Origin: Bacteroidales bacterium
GTDB lineage: Bacteria > Bacteroidota > Bacteroidia > Bacteroidales > UBA4417
Assembly: GCA_016707785.1 (NCBI GenBank)
Contig: JADJGZ010000053.1
Coordinates: forward strand, 40,074-104,073
Direction: 5' to 3'
Length of the DNA: 64,000 nucleotides
The notes below the pieces were generated by a model. The model did not search any database. It was given only the letters and a program-made list of their open reading frames with translations, and was not told where the DNA came from. Position numbers and translations under genes: made by a program. Shown piece after piece: positions 34,432 to 49,300 of the stretch; positions within the stretch are counted from its first letter, which is position 1; each line of letters opens with the position of its first letter.

Positions 34432-37314
34432 ATGAGAAACATCTTTACCCAGTCAGGACAGGAAATTCGTACAGGCAAGGCACTGCCTGTATTATTTTTT
34501 ATGGGAGTCATCCTTTTTGCATCAGGCTTACAGGAAGCCAGGGCACAGGCTGTTCTCCACAGTGTAGGACCCACAACAATTTGTGAAGGAGCAAGCACAA
34601 CGATGGCCGTAACCATCGATGGAGGGCTTTATCCCTTTACGCTGATTTATACCGATGGTACCAATCAGTTTACTGTGACTCCTTACGATGATGAACAGTT
34701 AATTACTGTTTCACCGACAATAACCACTACTTATACCCTGGTGAGTATTGCCTTTGGAAGTAGTCCTGTGCAATACCTGGATGACTTAAGTGGTTCCGTC
34801 ACAATAACGGTGAATCCACTGCCAACAAATCTGAGTATTACAGTTAACCCGGTTTCTCCGGTCTGCCCCGGGGTCAATTTCACAATTTCTGCTTCCGCAA
34901 CTAACGGAAGCACTTATGAATTGTGGAACCAGGCTAACACTGTGAAGATATCAAACTTGCCCTACACAACCTCGATTGCATCTGCAACGAGTTATACTGT
35001 AAGAGCAATCAGTGTTCACAGTTGCACTATCAGTCAGGCGCTGACTGTAGGTATTGACAATGTTGCCCCAACAATCAGCTGCCCGGCTAGTCAAAATCTG
35101 AATACCAATGCAGGAAGTTGCAGTGCCACCCTTCCTGATTACAGGTCAGGGGTAACAGTTAGTGATAACTGTACCGCCAATGGCTCAATAACGCTTACAC
35201 AGAATCCTGCCCCTGGTACTGTCCTGGCCGGTGGCGACGGATCAACACAATTGGTAACCATTACTGCAACCGACGCTAGCAGTAATTCCAATTCCTGCTC
35301 ATTTACAATTACTGTTCAGGATGTTGAAAATCCTGCAATTACCGGAACAGCCGTTTCCGGAAATAAAAATACTGATGCCGGCCAATGCTACTATACAGTA
35401 TCCGGCACCGAATTCAATCCAACCTCAGTTACTGATAACTGCGGAGTATTATCGACCACATATTCTGTTTCAGGGGCAACAACTGCTTCCGGAAACAATA
35501 CCATGGCCGGAGTGCAGCTTTCGAAAGGTGCCAACATAATTTTGTGGACTGCCACCGACATTAATGGCAATACCAATACCTGGACTTTCACCATTACGGT
35601 AGTTGACAATCAAAATCCTCAATTCACAAATTGTCCTGCCAACCGCGATCTCAACATGGGAGCAGGTGTTTGCACAGCAGTCCTTCCAAACTATATCACC
35701 CTGCTTAGTGTCACAACAACTGACAATTGTGGTGCCGGAGCAGTTGGTATAACTCAATCGCCAGTTGCCGGAACAGTTTTGGCCGGCGGGGATGGATCTA
35801 CTCAACTGATCACCCTGACAGCTACCGATGCTTCGGGAAATTCCAACACCTGCACTTTCACTGTGACGGTTCAGGACACCGAGTTACCCAGCCTGAGCTG
35901 CCCGGCTAACATCAGCCAAAATGTGGATGTCGGGGTTTGTGGTGCGGTAGTGACTTATACAGCACCTGTTGGAACAGATAATTGCGGGGGAGCTAATACT
36001 GTCCGGACAGCAGGTCTTGCTTCCGGTGCTACCTTCCCGGTCGGAGTTACTACCAACACTTTTGTTACCACTGATGCTGCAGGAAATTCAAGTTCCTGCA
36101 GTTTCACTGTAACAGTGCTGGATAATGTGTTACCGGAAATCACTTGTCCGGCTGATATTACAACTTCAGCCGAAGCCGGTGGATGTACTGCAACTGTGAC
36201 TTATACGGCACCTGTTGGAACAGATGTTTGTGCCGGTGCGGTTACTGTTCAGACAGCAGGTTTGGCATCTGGTTCATCATTCCCTGCCGGTGTTACAACA
36301 AACACCTTCAGGGTAACTGATGCTTCAGGCAATGAAGCCACCTGCAGTTTCACTGTTACAGTTACTGATACAGAAGCTCCGGTTATTTCGAACTGTCCTT
36401 CAAACATCAGTCAATCGAATGACCTGAATCAGTGCAATGCTGTTGTTACCTGGACCGAACCCACTGCAACGGATAATTGCACTTCATCAGGCAATCTGGT
36501 CTGGACAAAGTCGCATACTCCTGGTTCATCATTCCCGGTAGGTACCACAACAGTGACCTATACAGCAAGAGATGCCTCAAACAATTCGAGCGTATCTTGC
36601 AGTTTCACTGTTACGGTGACTGATACACAGTCTCCTGTAATTAGCGGATGTCCTTCGAATATTACCAAATCGAGTGACCCCGGTATTTGTACAGCCATTG
36701 TTTCCTGGACTGAACCCAGCGCAACTGACAACTGTACATCTTCAGGAAATCTTGTCTGGACAAAATCACATACCCCTGGTACTCTATTCACTGCTGGTAC
36801 TACCACCGTTACATATACAGCAGCCGATGCTGCAGGAAACATCAGCAATGTATGCAGTTTTAATGTAACAGTAGTTGATAATCAGAAGCCAATCATCAGT
36901 GGTTGTCCTACAAATATGACTGTTGCGAATACCGCCGGATTGTGCACCGGTACAGCTACATGGACTGAACCGACAGCTACCGACAACTGCACTGCTTCCG
37001 GAAGTCTGGTATGGACAAAATCACATACACCCGGCTCAACCTTCCCGATAGGAAACACCATTGTAACCTATACAGTGAAGGATGCATCCAATAATACAAG
37101 TAATCCATGCAGTTTTACAGTAACAGTAACTGAAAGTGAACCTCCCGTTGCAAATTGCAAACCAGCCACTATTTATCTTAATGGTTCCGGTATTGCCACT
37201 CTGGCTGTAAGTGATGTGAATAATGGTTCCACTGATAATTGTACTGCACAGGGAAGCCTGATTATTACCCTTAGTAAAACTTCTTTCAATTGCTCCAATA
37301 AAGGGATTGAATAA
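34432..37314 (+). CDS. Giant gene B, N-terminal segment
   Basis: ATG 34432 opens a 39-residue leader with a hydrophobic core (about 17-31, ALPVLFFMGVILFAS) and a likely cleavage after ARAQA. Two Ig/PKD-like domains follow (SVGPTTICEGASTTMAVTID; VSPVCPGVNFTISA), then about nine HYR domains with the usual TDNC and FTVTV motifs. The frame ends at TAA 37312-37314. Homologous repeats further on read as CSN-x-GNNNVVLTVTD, and here the +1 frame reads GLNNVVMTVKDAAGN directly from 37303-37307. The gene therefore continues; one base too many in AAAGGGATTG explains the break. This break lies in diverged, not near-identical, sequence. Confidence 0.85.
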   Translation: MRNIFTQSGQEIRTGKALPVLFFMGVILFASGLQEARAQAVLHSVGPTTICEGASTTMAVTIDGGLYPFTLIYTDGTNQFTVTPYDDEQLITVSPTITTTYTLVSIAFGSSPVQYLDDLSGSVTITVNPLPTNLSITVNPVSPVCPGVNFTISASATNGSTYELWNQANTVKISNLPYTTSIASATSYTVRAISVHSCTISQALTVGIDNVAPTISCPASQNLNTNAGSCSATLPDYRSGVTVSDNCTANGSITLTQNPAPGTVLAGGDGSTQLVTITATDASSNSNSCSFTITVQDVENPAITGTAVSGNKNTDAGQCYYTVSGTEFNPTSVTDNCGVLSTTYSVSGATTASGNNTMAGVQLSKGANIILWTATDINGNTNTWTFTITVVDNQNPQFTNCPANRDLNMGAGVCTAVLPNYITLLSVTTTDNCGAGAVGITQSPVAGTVLAGGDGSTQLITLTATDASGNSNTCTFTVTVQDTELPSLSCPANISQNVDVGVCGAVVTYTAPVGTDNCGGANTVRTAGLASGATFPVGVTTNTFVTTDAAGNSSSCSFTVTVLDNVLPEITCPADITTSAEAGGCTATVTYTAPVGTDVCAGAVTVQTAGLASGSSFPAGVTTNTFRVTDASGNEATCSFTVTVTDTEAPVISNCPSNISQSNDLNQCNAVVTWTEPTATDNCTSSGNLVWTKSHTPGSSFPVGTTTVTYTARDASNNSSVSCSFTVTVTDTQSPVISGCPSNITKSSDPGICTAIVSWTEPSATDNCTSSGNLVWTKSHTPGTLFTAGTTTVTYTAADAAGNISNVCSFNVTVVDNQKPIISGCPTNMTVANTAGLCTGTATWTEPTATDNCTASGSLVWTKSHTPGSTFPIGNTIVTYTVKDASNNTSNPCSFTVTVTESEPPVANCKPATIYLNGSGIATLAVSDVNNGSTDNCTAQGSLIITLSKTSFNCSNKGIE

Positions 37315-40300
37315 TGTAGTAATGACAGTAAAAGATGCTGCCGGCAATACCAGTACCTGCACAGCCGCTGTAACTGTTGCCGATAATACTGCTCCTACAA
37401 TCACAGCTACAGCAGGTACCGTTACCTCCAACCTCAATGCCGACCCCGGACTTTGCTATTATGTTGTAAAAGGGTCAGAGTTTGATCCTACTGCAACCGA
37501 TAACTGTACCGGACTTACTCTATCCTATACAGTAACAGGAGCAAGTACCCTTAGTGGAAATGGAAGCCTGGCAGGCAAACAACTGAACAAGGGTGCAAAT
37601 GTTATTTCCTGGACCGCAACAGATGCTTCAGGTAATGTAACCGCAATACCACTTTCTTTCACCAAAACAGTAATCGACAACCAACTTCCGACCATCTCAA
37701 GTATTGGTAACCAAACCCGCAACACTAATACAGGCTGCGGTTATACAGTTTCAGGGACTGAGTTTGACGCAACCTATTCTGACAACTGCGGGGTTACTTC
37801 TGTGACTTATACACTAAACGGTGGTGCACCTGTATCAGCTACAACATTGGCTGGAGTTGTGCTACCTTTAGGTTTGAATAATGTGGTATGGACTGTAAGT
37901 GATGGAACTAACAGCCGTACCAGCTCTTTCAGGGTTACTGTTCTTGACGATGATTATCCAACGATTTCTTCTATTTCAAATATAACAGTTAGCATTACAA
38001 CCGGTTGTGGTGCAGTAGTAACCTGGGAAACCCCTACTTATGACGACAACTGCATGGTCACCATTTTCGGACAAGTGAATGGTTCACCGAGCGGAAGCAC
38101 CTTCCCCATTGGAACAACATTGATCAGGTATTGGGCTAAGGATGCTGCTGGCAATACCACAACCATGAGTTTCAATATAATTGTAAACGATCTTACACCC
38201 CCGGTATTAACCTGTCCTGCCGGAAGCACATTACTTTCTCCTTTCATTAGGGAAGCTGGAAATGATGTTTGTTTCTATACCGTTGTCGGAACCGAATTTG
38301 ACCCTACCACTGATGACGGATGTGCTGTAACAGCAACCAATTCATTTGACGGAACCAATACCCTTGCCGGAAAGCAAATTCCTGCCGGGGTTCATACCAT
38401 TGTATGGACTGCTGTTGATGGTTCCAATAACAGCTCTACCTGCACCATCTATGTTCAGGTAGAAGATAACCAGGATCCTACTTTCGACCAGCCAACCGGT
38501 AGCCCGGCAGGCACTTATGCATATAGCAGATATTGTGATCCCGGTGTATGCTATTTTACTGTTCCCGGTACCGATTTTGATCTAAGGAATGTAAACGACA
38601 ATTGTGGAACTGAAACTCCGACTTTTGTGATTACCAAGAATGGAGTTACAATACTCGCTGACACAAATTCACTGGCCGGAGTACAACTTGCAAAAGATCC
38701 TTTACACAGCTATTCTATCGTATGGACAGTTGTTGACCTTCATGGAAACACAGTTGTTTCGACACCTTACAATATTTCTGTTACTGATAACCAGCCTCCA
38801 TTATATGTATGCTATGGTAATGAAGTAAGAACGGCTCCTTCAGGCAGTTGTTTCTATACTGTAGTCGGAAATGAATTTGATCCTACCTCAATCACTGACA
38901 ACTGTGACGTTGTTATTGCTGTATCGTATACCCTTGATGGGATCCCGGGTGCCGGAACTACAATGGCCGGAGTAAATCTTACGGGAGGTACCCATGCAGT
39001 TGTATGGACAGCAGTTGATCAATCAGGAAATTCAAAAGAATGTACTTTCAATATTAAAGTTATTGACCTTGTAGGGCCAACCATTTCACCAATAGCTGAC
39101 CAGGATCGGAATGCCCCTGCAGACGAATGTTTTTATGTAGCCGTTGGTACTGAGTTTGACCCAACAGTTAATGACAACTGTACAGTTACGCTTACAAATA
39201 ATCAGAATAACGGTGCTACCCTGGCAGGATTTGAATTCCCGGTAGGGATAACTGTAGTGGTATGGACAGCTACTGACCCATCAGGAAATGCTGAAACCAT
39301 GCAATTTGAAGTAAATGTGCATGATGTAACGGCTCCTGCTTATGTGCTTCCTGCTACTGCAACCAGGTATACTGATGCCGGAAGTTGTTACTATTCTGTA
39401 ACAGGGGATGAATTTGACCCGCAAAATATTGTTGACAACTGTACTCCCGGAAATTTCAATATTCTAAATAACTATAACAATTATCGTTCACTTGAATTTG
39501 AAGAGTTACCTGTTGGTACAACCAATATACTTTGGACGGTAAAAGACTTCTACGGTAATATGGGACAGAAAACCATAGCTGTAACAGTAATTGACGATAT
39601 AGAACCTGTTATCTCCTGTCCTGTAGACGCTTATACCCGTGTAGTTGACAACGGCCAATCCTATTATACTGTCGGTATTAACGAATTTAAGCCTGTAGCC
39701 AGCGACAATTGTGCCCTCACTTCTTATATAAATAGCTTCAATGGCACCTCAAGCTTAAATGGAGCCCATCTGAATGCAGGAACACATACCATAACCTGGA
39801 CAGCTACTGACCCTTCGGGCAACATTACAACCTGCGATGTGGTAGTTAATGTGGTAACCGATCTTTACCCGCCGATTACTTGCGTCGGGGATAAACTGAA
39901 GAACAGCAATACCGGAGTTTGTAATTATACGGTTGTTGGCACTGAATTTAACGCCACATCAACTTCTACTGCAGCAACCCTTACCAATGATTATAATAGT
40001 TCCAACACCCTTGCTGGCGCTGTATTTGCAGTAGGTACACATCTTGTTACATGGACTGCCACCCAAACTATTAATGGCACAGTTTATTCGAACAGTTGCA
40101 GTTTCTATGTTTTTGTTGAAGACAATGAACATCCTGTTGTTACTCCAGCTGCAAATATCAATACAACCACCAATTCGGGCTGTTATGCTACCGGAGTAAA
40201 TCTGGGAGCACCAACAATCACTGATAATTGTGGAATCAATTATTCAACCAATAATGCTCCTTCGGCTTATTATATTGGAACTACCAATGTTACCTGGTGG

Positions 40301-43300
40301 GCTCAGGATATCCATGGAAATATAACCACTGCCGTTCAAACGGTAACTGTTGTGGATGACGATCCTCCCAGCATGTCATGCCCTGGTTCAGCATTCTGCC
40401 GCGAAGCTGATGACCCATCAGGAAACTTCTATACAGTAAATGGGTCAGAATTTGGCCCTTTCAGCTATTCTGATTGCTCTGCTCTTACATCTTATACAAA
40501 TGATTATAATGGAACATCCTCACTAAGCGGAGTTCAACTGCCCAATGGAACACATACCATTACCTGGACTGCAACTGATGCAGCCGGAAATTCAAGTACC
40601 TGTACAATCACTATTGTAGTAAGTAATACCAGCAATCCTCCTGTTACTTGTCGCGCCAATATTGTAGTAGGCACTGATGCAGGAGTTTGCAACTATACGG
40701 TGCAGGGAACAGAATTCGATATCACCACTACTGCAACACCTCCTCCGACTCTTACCTACTCAAATAGTTTCAATGGGAATGCTTCTCTTGGAGGAGCTGT
40801 TCTTCCTCTGGGATCAACTACCATTACCTGGACAGTAACTGATGGTACAAATACTAACACCTGTTGTACTTATACCATTTATGTATATGACGATGAAAAT
40901 CCTGTCGTTACCTGGCCTTCAAATGTAACAGTAAATGTAGATGCGGGTGGATGTACTGCAACCAATGTAGATATCGGCACCCCAACAGCTACTGATAACT
41001 GCGGAAATCCCGGATCCATTACCTATTACCGTTCACCTTCAGGTGATGATTTCGGCCTGGGAGTAACCAATGTTTACTGGACCGCTTATGATGCCAATGG
41101 ACGTTATGTATATCACACTCAAACTGTTACTGTAATTGACAACATTGCCCCGGTAATTGATTGTCCGGCAACCACTTACTATCGTGAATTTGACAATTTA
41201 TATGTGGATTATTATACTGTAAGAGGAAGTGAATTCCGGCCTTCAGTAGATGAAAACTGTACGCTTGTTTCGTACCTCAATGATTATAACAATTCTACCT
41301 ATCTCAATGGTTCACAGTTAAGCATTGGGGATCATGCCATTGTATGGACAGCAACTGATGCCAGTGCAAATACTGATCAGTGCACAGTGAATGTTACGAT
41401 TGTGGATTCATTTGAACCGCTAATTGATTGTTCAGATAATACAACAGTTGCTTCCAATACCGGATGCAGCCATTTATTCAGCGGAACCAGCCTCGATGCT
41501 GTGTTCACATCATTATCTATTATCCCGGGGCGTACCCTTACCCATAACCTGGCCGGGGCACCATCGAATACTACACTTGACGGGGCTACTTTCCCTTCAG
41601 GTGCAACTACTGTCATATGGACAGCTAAACAAACCATCGGGGGAATTGAATACACCTCAACCTGCAGCCATGTCGTGACTGTTATTGACCAGACTCCTCC
41701 AGTAATTGATCCTATCCCTGCAAATGTTACCGTTAATGTAGATCCCGGAACCTGTACCAAAACTATGGTACTTGCCACTATTACTGCTACCGACAATTGC
41801 GGAAGTGTTACTATTACCAATAATGCACCCGCAGTTTTCCTTCTTGATACAACCAATGTGAGGTGGGTAGTAAGGGATCCCAGCGGAAACACAACTATTT
41901 ATAATCAGAAAGTAATAGTTAATGATAATGAAGGCCCGGTAATTACCGGATGTCCCGGAACTATTACCGTACAGGCCAGTGGAACCGGTTGTCAGTCGAT
42001 GGCATCCTGGCCTCCATTGGTTGCCACTGACCAATGCAGTGGTGTAGCCAGTTTTGTTACAACTCATGACCCAGGAAGTTTATTCAGTATCGATACAACA
42101 ACCGTTGTTTATACTGCTACCGACAATCGTGGCAATGTAAGCACCTGCACCTTCCTGGTAATTGTTGAAGACCCCGCCCCAACCATCAGTTGTGTGGCAA
42201 ATAAAACAAGAAACACGAATGCTGGCCTTTGCTCTTACCTTGTAATGGGAAATGAATTTGATCCGCTTGATTATGATGATAACTGCGGGCTTCCTGCCAT
42301 CACTTATAGCTATACAGATGCTGGAACAGGACTTACTGTTACAGGAAACAATACTATGTCAGGGATTGCAATTCCGAGAGGACATGGAGTGGGTGCAACA
42401 GGGCAAACCAGGATTACCTGGACGGCCACCGATGTTAATGGGAACACCGATACTTGCTCATTTCTTGTAACCATTGAGGATCATGAAGCACCTGTAATTG
42501 TTGTCCCAGGCAATCAGATTCGTTATACCGACCTCCATCAGAACTATTATACAGTTCAGGGAGGAGAATTTGATGATGTAACAGCTTCTGATAACTGTGG
42601 AATTGTTGTAAAACTTGTAAATGAGTACAACCTTTCAACCCTGAGTGGATTACAGATGCATCTTGGAGAGAACACGGTTACCTGGCGCGCTGAAGATGAT
42701 AAAGGAAATCTTTCAGAAGCTGTATTCTATGCTTATGTAATTGACAATGAACCACCAAGACTTCTCTCAGCACCCACAAACATTACAGTAAACACCTTAT
42801 CCACCTGTGGAGCTAATGTAAGTTATATACCCCCCATTTTCATTGATAATGTAACCCCAACAGATTCGTTAACGGTAACTATATCACCAGACTATGCAAG
42901 TCCCGGATATTTCTTCCCTGTGGGAGTAACTGAAGTAACCTATTCGGTTGTTGATTCAACAGGAAATAATTATTCTTACACCTTTGATATCACAGTTATT
43001 GACACTATCGTTCCAAGTATTACCTGTGCTGTGGGATCTCCATTCCACAGAAATACAGATTTGGATCAGAATTATTATACTTCACCATCCACTGAATTTG
43101 ACCCGACTGCCTATCTCGATAATTGCTATGTCGAGATCAGCAACAATTATAACCACCAGGAATCACTCGAGGATGCTACCTTCCCGGTAGGTATCACGAA
43201 TGTAACCTGGACAGCCACTGATTCAAGTAATAATATAGCTACCTGTACTATTCAGGTGATTGTTGAAGACATACAGGCTCCTGAAATTGATCATTGTCCT

Positions 43301-46300
43301 GATGCAACAGTTGCTAAGAATTCAGAAGCCGGGGTTTGTTATTTCCTGATCCCCGGATCGGAATATGATCCTTATGGATTCTCTGATAACGATGGCTTAG
43401 ACAAATTAACCTACTCGATTAACGGTGGGCCAGAAGTTGGAACTGACCTTAATACTACGCTTGTTGGGCTGCAGATACCTGTCGGCTCAGTTACACAACC
43501 AACAACCACTGTTGTCTGGACCCTATATGACCTTAGCGGAAATCCGAGTGATACCTGTGTAACAGTATTTACGATCACTGATATTGAAGCTCCATTGGTA
43601 AATGCCGTTGGTAATCAGCTCAGGAATGTTGATCCCGGTTTAAGTACCTATACAGCCAAGAGTCCGGCAGACATTACCTGGGATCCGGTAGTTACGGATA
43701 ATTGCGAAGTAGCAACCATCACATACTCCATTGATGGCGGAGCTTCAGTAGGCACCGATACTACTACCAGCATCCTGGGAGAAATCTTTGAAATTGGCAT
43801 CCATACTGTAGTGTGGACCGCCACCGATATTCATGGTAATACCAATACCGGTAGTTACCAGGTGATTATTGAAGACAATGAAAACCCAACTGTAGTATGT
43901 AATAATATCACGGTTCAGTTGGATGCTCTTGGTAACTATATTCTTGATTCGGATGACATTGAAGCCATTGCTCTTGGATCCTCCGATCCTAATGGAATAG
44001 CCAGCATGACAGTTACCCCGGATGTATTTGATTGCGGAGATGTGGGTGCAAATGAAGTTATATTAACTGTAACCGACACAACCGGAAACTCAGCAAGTTG
44101 TACAGCAACCGTAACCGTTCAGGATGTAACTGACCCTGTTGCTGTTTGCAAGGATATTACCATCTACCTTGATGTTTTAGGAACAGCAACCATACTGGAT
44201 GCTGATATCGACAATGGATCCTCAGATGCATGCGGTATTGAAAGCCTTACAGCCAGTAAGACAGACTTTGGTTGTGGAGATGTTGGCACAAATACTGTAA
44301 CCCTTACAGTTACCGATAACAATGGAAATACTTCTACCTGTACCTCAACAGTCACAGTTGTGGATGATATCAATCCTGTAGCAGTTTGTAAAAATGCTAC
44401 TGTATACCTGGATGAAAATGGCACTATCACTATTACTGGTTCTGCTGTTGATAACGGATCATATGATAATTGTGCAAGCAGTCTTGTAAGGACAGTTACC
44501 CCTTCAACCTTTGATTGTACCGACATTGGAAATAACAATGTTGTATTAAGGGTAACCGATCCTGAAGGCAATTTTGATGAATGCGCTGCTGTTGTAACGG
44601 TACGCGATACTGTAACACCAGAAGCTATTTGCCATAATATTACTGTTCAACTGGATGCCAGTGGCAATGCCAGTATCACAGCCAATCAGATCGATAACGG
44701 ATCAAATGATGCCTGTGGAATTGCCACAATGACAATTGATAACAGTACTTTCAATTGCAGCAACCTGGGTTCGAATCCACTTACCAATACTGTTGAACTC
44801 ACAGTGACTGATAATAATGGAAATGTATCCACCTGTTCTGCCCTGGTTACAATAATTGATCAGATAGGCCCATCAATTACTTGTGGTGCAACCGGAAATC
44901 AGGCTGTAAACACGAATAATAATGTTTGTACCTATACCCATCCGAATAATAGCTGGAATGCCTCAGCTACTGACGGTTGTACAACAATAGCTACTTTAGG
45001 TTATGAACTCACTGGTGCTACTACCGGTACCGGGGCTTCACTCAATGGAGTTGTATTTAATACAGGTGTAACAACTGTTACCTGGACGTCAACCGATGGT
45101 TCAGGAAACTCATCTACTTGTAGTTTCACCGTTACTGTAACTGATATTCAGGCTCCAAATGCCCTTTGTAAAAATGCAACAGTGCAACTTGATGCAACTG
45201 GAAATGCAAGCATAACCACAACTGATATTGACAATGGCTCCAATGATGCCTGCGGTATCCTAAGCCTTGCAGTAAACCCATCCACCTTTACCTGTGCCAA
45301 TCTTAATGCAAATACAGTTACACTAACAGTAACCGATAACAACAATAATGTATCGACCTGTACTGCAACAGTTACTGTTCAGGATCTTATTCCACCGGTT
45401 GCTGTATGTAAAAATATCACAATACAGCTTGCAGCCAATGGAACAGCTTCAATTACTGGTGCTGATGTAGACAATGGATCAACTGATAATTGCAGCATTC
45501 AGACATTAAGTGTGTCACCAAGCAGTTTCAATTGTACAAATGTGGGTACACCTGTAACAGTAACACTTACTGTGACTGACCCCGCCGGAAATACGGATGA
45601 CTGCACAGCTACGGTAACAGTTGAAGATAATGTTGACCCGACTGCCTTATGCAGAAATATAAATGTTCAGCTTGATGGAACCGGAAATGCGAGCATTGTT
45701 GCTGGCGACATTAATAATGGTTCATCAGATGCCTGTGGAATAGCAAGTATTACAGCTAATCCTACAGCCTTTACCTGTGCCAATCTTGGTCCAAATACTG
45801 TTACCCTGACAGTAACTGATAACAATGGAAATGTTTCAACCTGTAATTCTACAGTTACTGTCCTTGATCAGGTTGACCCACAGATTACCTGCGCTGTAAG
45901 CGGTAACCAGGCAGTAACAACTGACAATAATGTTTGCACCTATACACATCCTAATAATTCATGGAATGCAACTGCTACCGATAATTGTACAACCATCGCA
46001 TCACTGGGATATGTCCTGACAGGCGAAACAACAGGAACCGGAACCAGTTTGAACGGGGTTGTATTTAATAAGGGTGTAACTACTGTAACCTGGACTGCTA
46101 TTGACGGATCGGGAAATGATGCTGTTTGCAGCTTTACTGTAACTGTAAGTGATGACCAGGATCCTAATGCCATCTGCAAAGTAGCAACAGTTCAGCTGCG
46201 CAGGAATGGAACCGTTCCAGTTATACCAACTCAAATTGACAATGTTTCAAACGACAATTGCGGAATTACAAGCTACCTGGTTTCAAAAGACAATGTAAGC

Positions 46301-49300
46301 TTCAGTGATTCTGTACTTTATAATTGCAGCGAGATCGGTGGCAACACCATTTACCTTAAAGTAACTGATGCTGCAGGCAATTTCGCCGTTTGTTCTACCA
46401 CTCTAACGGTTGAAGACAAGCAGGCTCCAACACTCGATGATCTTTCTGACCGCAATGAAGTAACAGATAATGGAGTGTGCACTTATACCCATGCTGATGA
46501 CCTTTGGAATCTGACAGATAATTGTGATCCCGCTCCAACAATGACCTATACGGTAAGTGGAGCAACAACTGTGGTTACTGCACCCAATACAACCTTAAAC
46601 GGACAGGTATTCAACCAGGGTACAACCACTGTTACATGGACTGGAACTGACACCTATGGCAACACAGCAGTTACCGAATTTGATGTGATTGTGACTGATA
46701 ATCAGAATCCAACCATCACCTGCCCGGGAAATATCACCCAGAATGTGGCAGCTCCCGGCAACACTTCAGCCTCAGTTGCTGGCATTGCTGATCCTGTTTA
46801 TGCCGATAACTGTTCTGTAACTAAATTAACCTATGCCCTTTCAGGAGCAACAACAGCAGCCGCTCAGGCAGCTGGTATCAATGTTCTGAATAGCGGCACA
46901 TTTAACCTTGGAACCACAACCGTTACCTATACTGCCTATGATGCACAAGGGAATCTGCAGACCTGCACATTTACCGTTACCATCAATGCATTACCTCCTG
47001 ACGCAGTAATAGTTGACCCGGTTGTCATTACCACTTATGAAAATATTAATCCGGTGGCTACCTTCTCAGTTGTATTACCGGTTGCTCCAACAGGAACAGT
47101 AGTATTTGACGTTGAGAGCGATGACCTCACTGAAGGTACCGTTTCAACCAGCCAGCTTACCTTTAATGCCGGGAACTGGAATGTGCCGCAGATAGTTACC
47201 GTTACTGGTGTGAACGACGATGTTGATGACGGTGATATTCCTTATACTATTGTAATCACAACCAACCAACTGTTAACAGATGTTGGTTCCGGATATTACT
47301 TTGCTGAACCTGCTGATGTAGCAGCCACCAATATTGACAATGATGTTGCCGGTGTAACCGTGAACCCGTTAGCCATCACAACAACAGAAGCCGGAGGAAC
47401 CGGTACATTTACCATTGTATTGAATACTGAACCTGTTGAAGACGTGACCTTCACCCTTTCAAGCAGCGACTTGACCGAAGGAGATATTACAACACCAGCC
47501 GGAAAGACCATTACTTTCACCCCGGCCAACTGGGATACCCCGCAAACAGTAATTGTAACAGGTATTGACGACCTGATTGTTGATGGTACTGTAGCCTATC
47601 AAATCATTACAAGCAATGCATCTTCTGCTGACCCGATATATAATAACATGGTTGCAGATGATGTAAATGTTAACAGTATTGATAATGATGTTGCCGGGTT
47701 TGTTGTTACTCCAACCTCATTAACTGTTTCAGAAAATGTAACCACAGCTACTTTTACAATTGTTCTGACGAGCAAACCGGCCACTGATCTTACCGATTAT
47801 GTAGTTGTTGTTGATGTAACCAGCAGTGACTTAACTGAAGGAACTGTTTCTGTATCACAACTCACCTTTACAGCAGCCGACTGGAATACACCTCAAACTG
47901 TAACAGTTACTGGTGTTGATGATGATGTAGTGGATGGGACTATTGCATTTACTATTGTTAATGCAGTTAATACGACCTCTACAACTGATCCGATTTATGA
48001 TTTGCTGAATCCTGCTGATGTTTCGGTAAATAATACAGATAATGATGCTGCGACTGTAGCCATCGACAATGTAACCCACCTCGAAGGAAATGCCGGAACA
48101 ACAACCTATACTTTCACTGTGACCCATTCAGGTGCACAGGTGATTGGAGGATACTCCGTTTCCTATTATTCACAGAATGTAACCACCAAGGTACCCAGCG
48201 ACTATACTGCAGTTGCCGGATCACTCGCTTTCACCGGCTCAATTGGTGAAACCAAAACTATTACCGTTATCGTAAATGGTGATGTAATGGTTGAAAACAA
48301 TGAGACCTTCAGGGTTGTATTGAATACTGTTACAGCACCCGGAAAGAATGTAACCATACCGGAAATCGGCAAGAGAGGTACAGGAACCATTACCAATGAT
48401 GATAATGCAACCCTTGCTATCAATGATGTTTCCGTTGTTGAAGGAAATAGTGGAACCAAGACCCTTACTTTCAATGTAACACTAAGCATGGATGTGGAAG
48501 ATGGTCTGACCATTGATTATACTTCAGCCAATGGAACAGCTACCACAGCAGACAATGATTATCTTCTCAAAACTGGTACTCTCACCTTTGTTGGTACCCA
48601 GAATGAAGTTCAAACCATTGCTGTAACAATAAATGGGGATCAAAAGGTTGAGTTAAATGAAACCTTCCTGATGAATCTCAGCAATATCGTTCCTGTTAGT
48701 GCACCTGCCGGAACCATCACTTTCTCTGATAATTCAGGAACTGGCACCATTACCAATGATGATGCAGCTGTAATTTCCATCACGGGTTTCACCGTTAGTG
48801 AAGCAACAGGAACTGCTGACTTTACCATTGCAATGGATTACCCTGTTCAAACAGCATTCACAGTTGATTTTGCTACTGCTGACCATACCGCACTTGCCGC
48901 TTCTGACTATACTGCAATCCCAACTACCACTCTGAATTTTGGTGGAGCCAATGCCCTTTCACAAACTGTTACTGTTACTATCACAAACGACAGTTATCTT
49001 GAACCAACGGAAGACCTTTATGGAATCCTTAGCAACCTTGTTGCCGGAGGCCAGAATGTGACACTGACGGGTGGAGGAGCTTCAACCCAGGCAATTGGTA
49101 TTATTACTGATAATGAAACTGCAGGTATAAGCATCGATGATGTATTAGTTGCCGAAAGTGACGGTAATGCAGTCTTTACAGTATCACTTACAGGCAATAT
49201 CCAGGATGCTTTATTGGTAAACTATACGACATCCAATGGAACTGCACTTCAACCCGGTGATTATACAACAACAAGCGGAACGATCACATTCTCTGCAGGT

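Noticed and set aside
37295..37312. Programmed -1 frameshift in gene B
   Set aside because: The shift needed is +1, and the zero-frame codons AAT AAA GGG ATT do not form a -1 slippery heptamer. A single-base indel is simpler.
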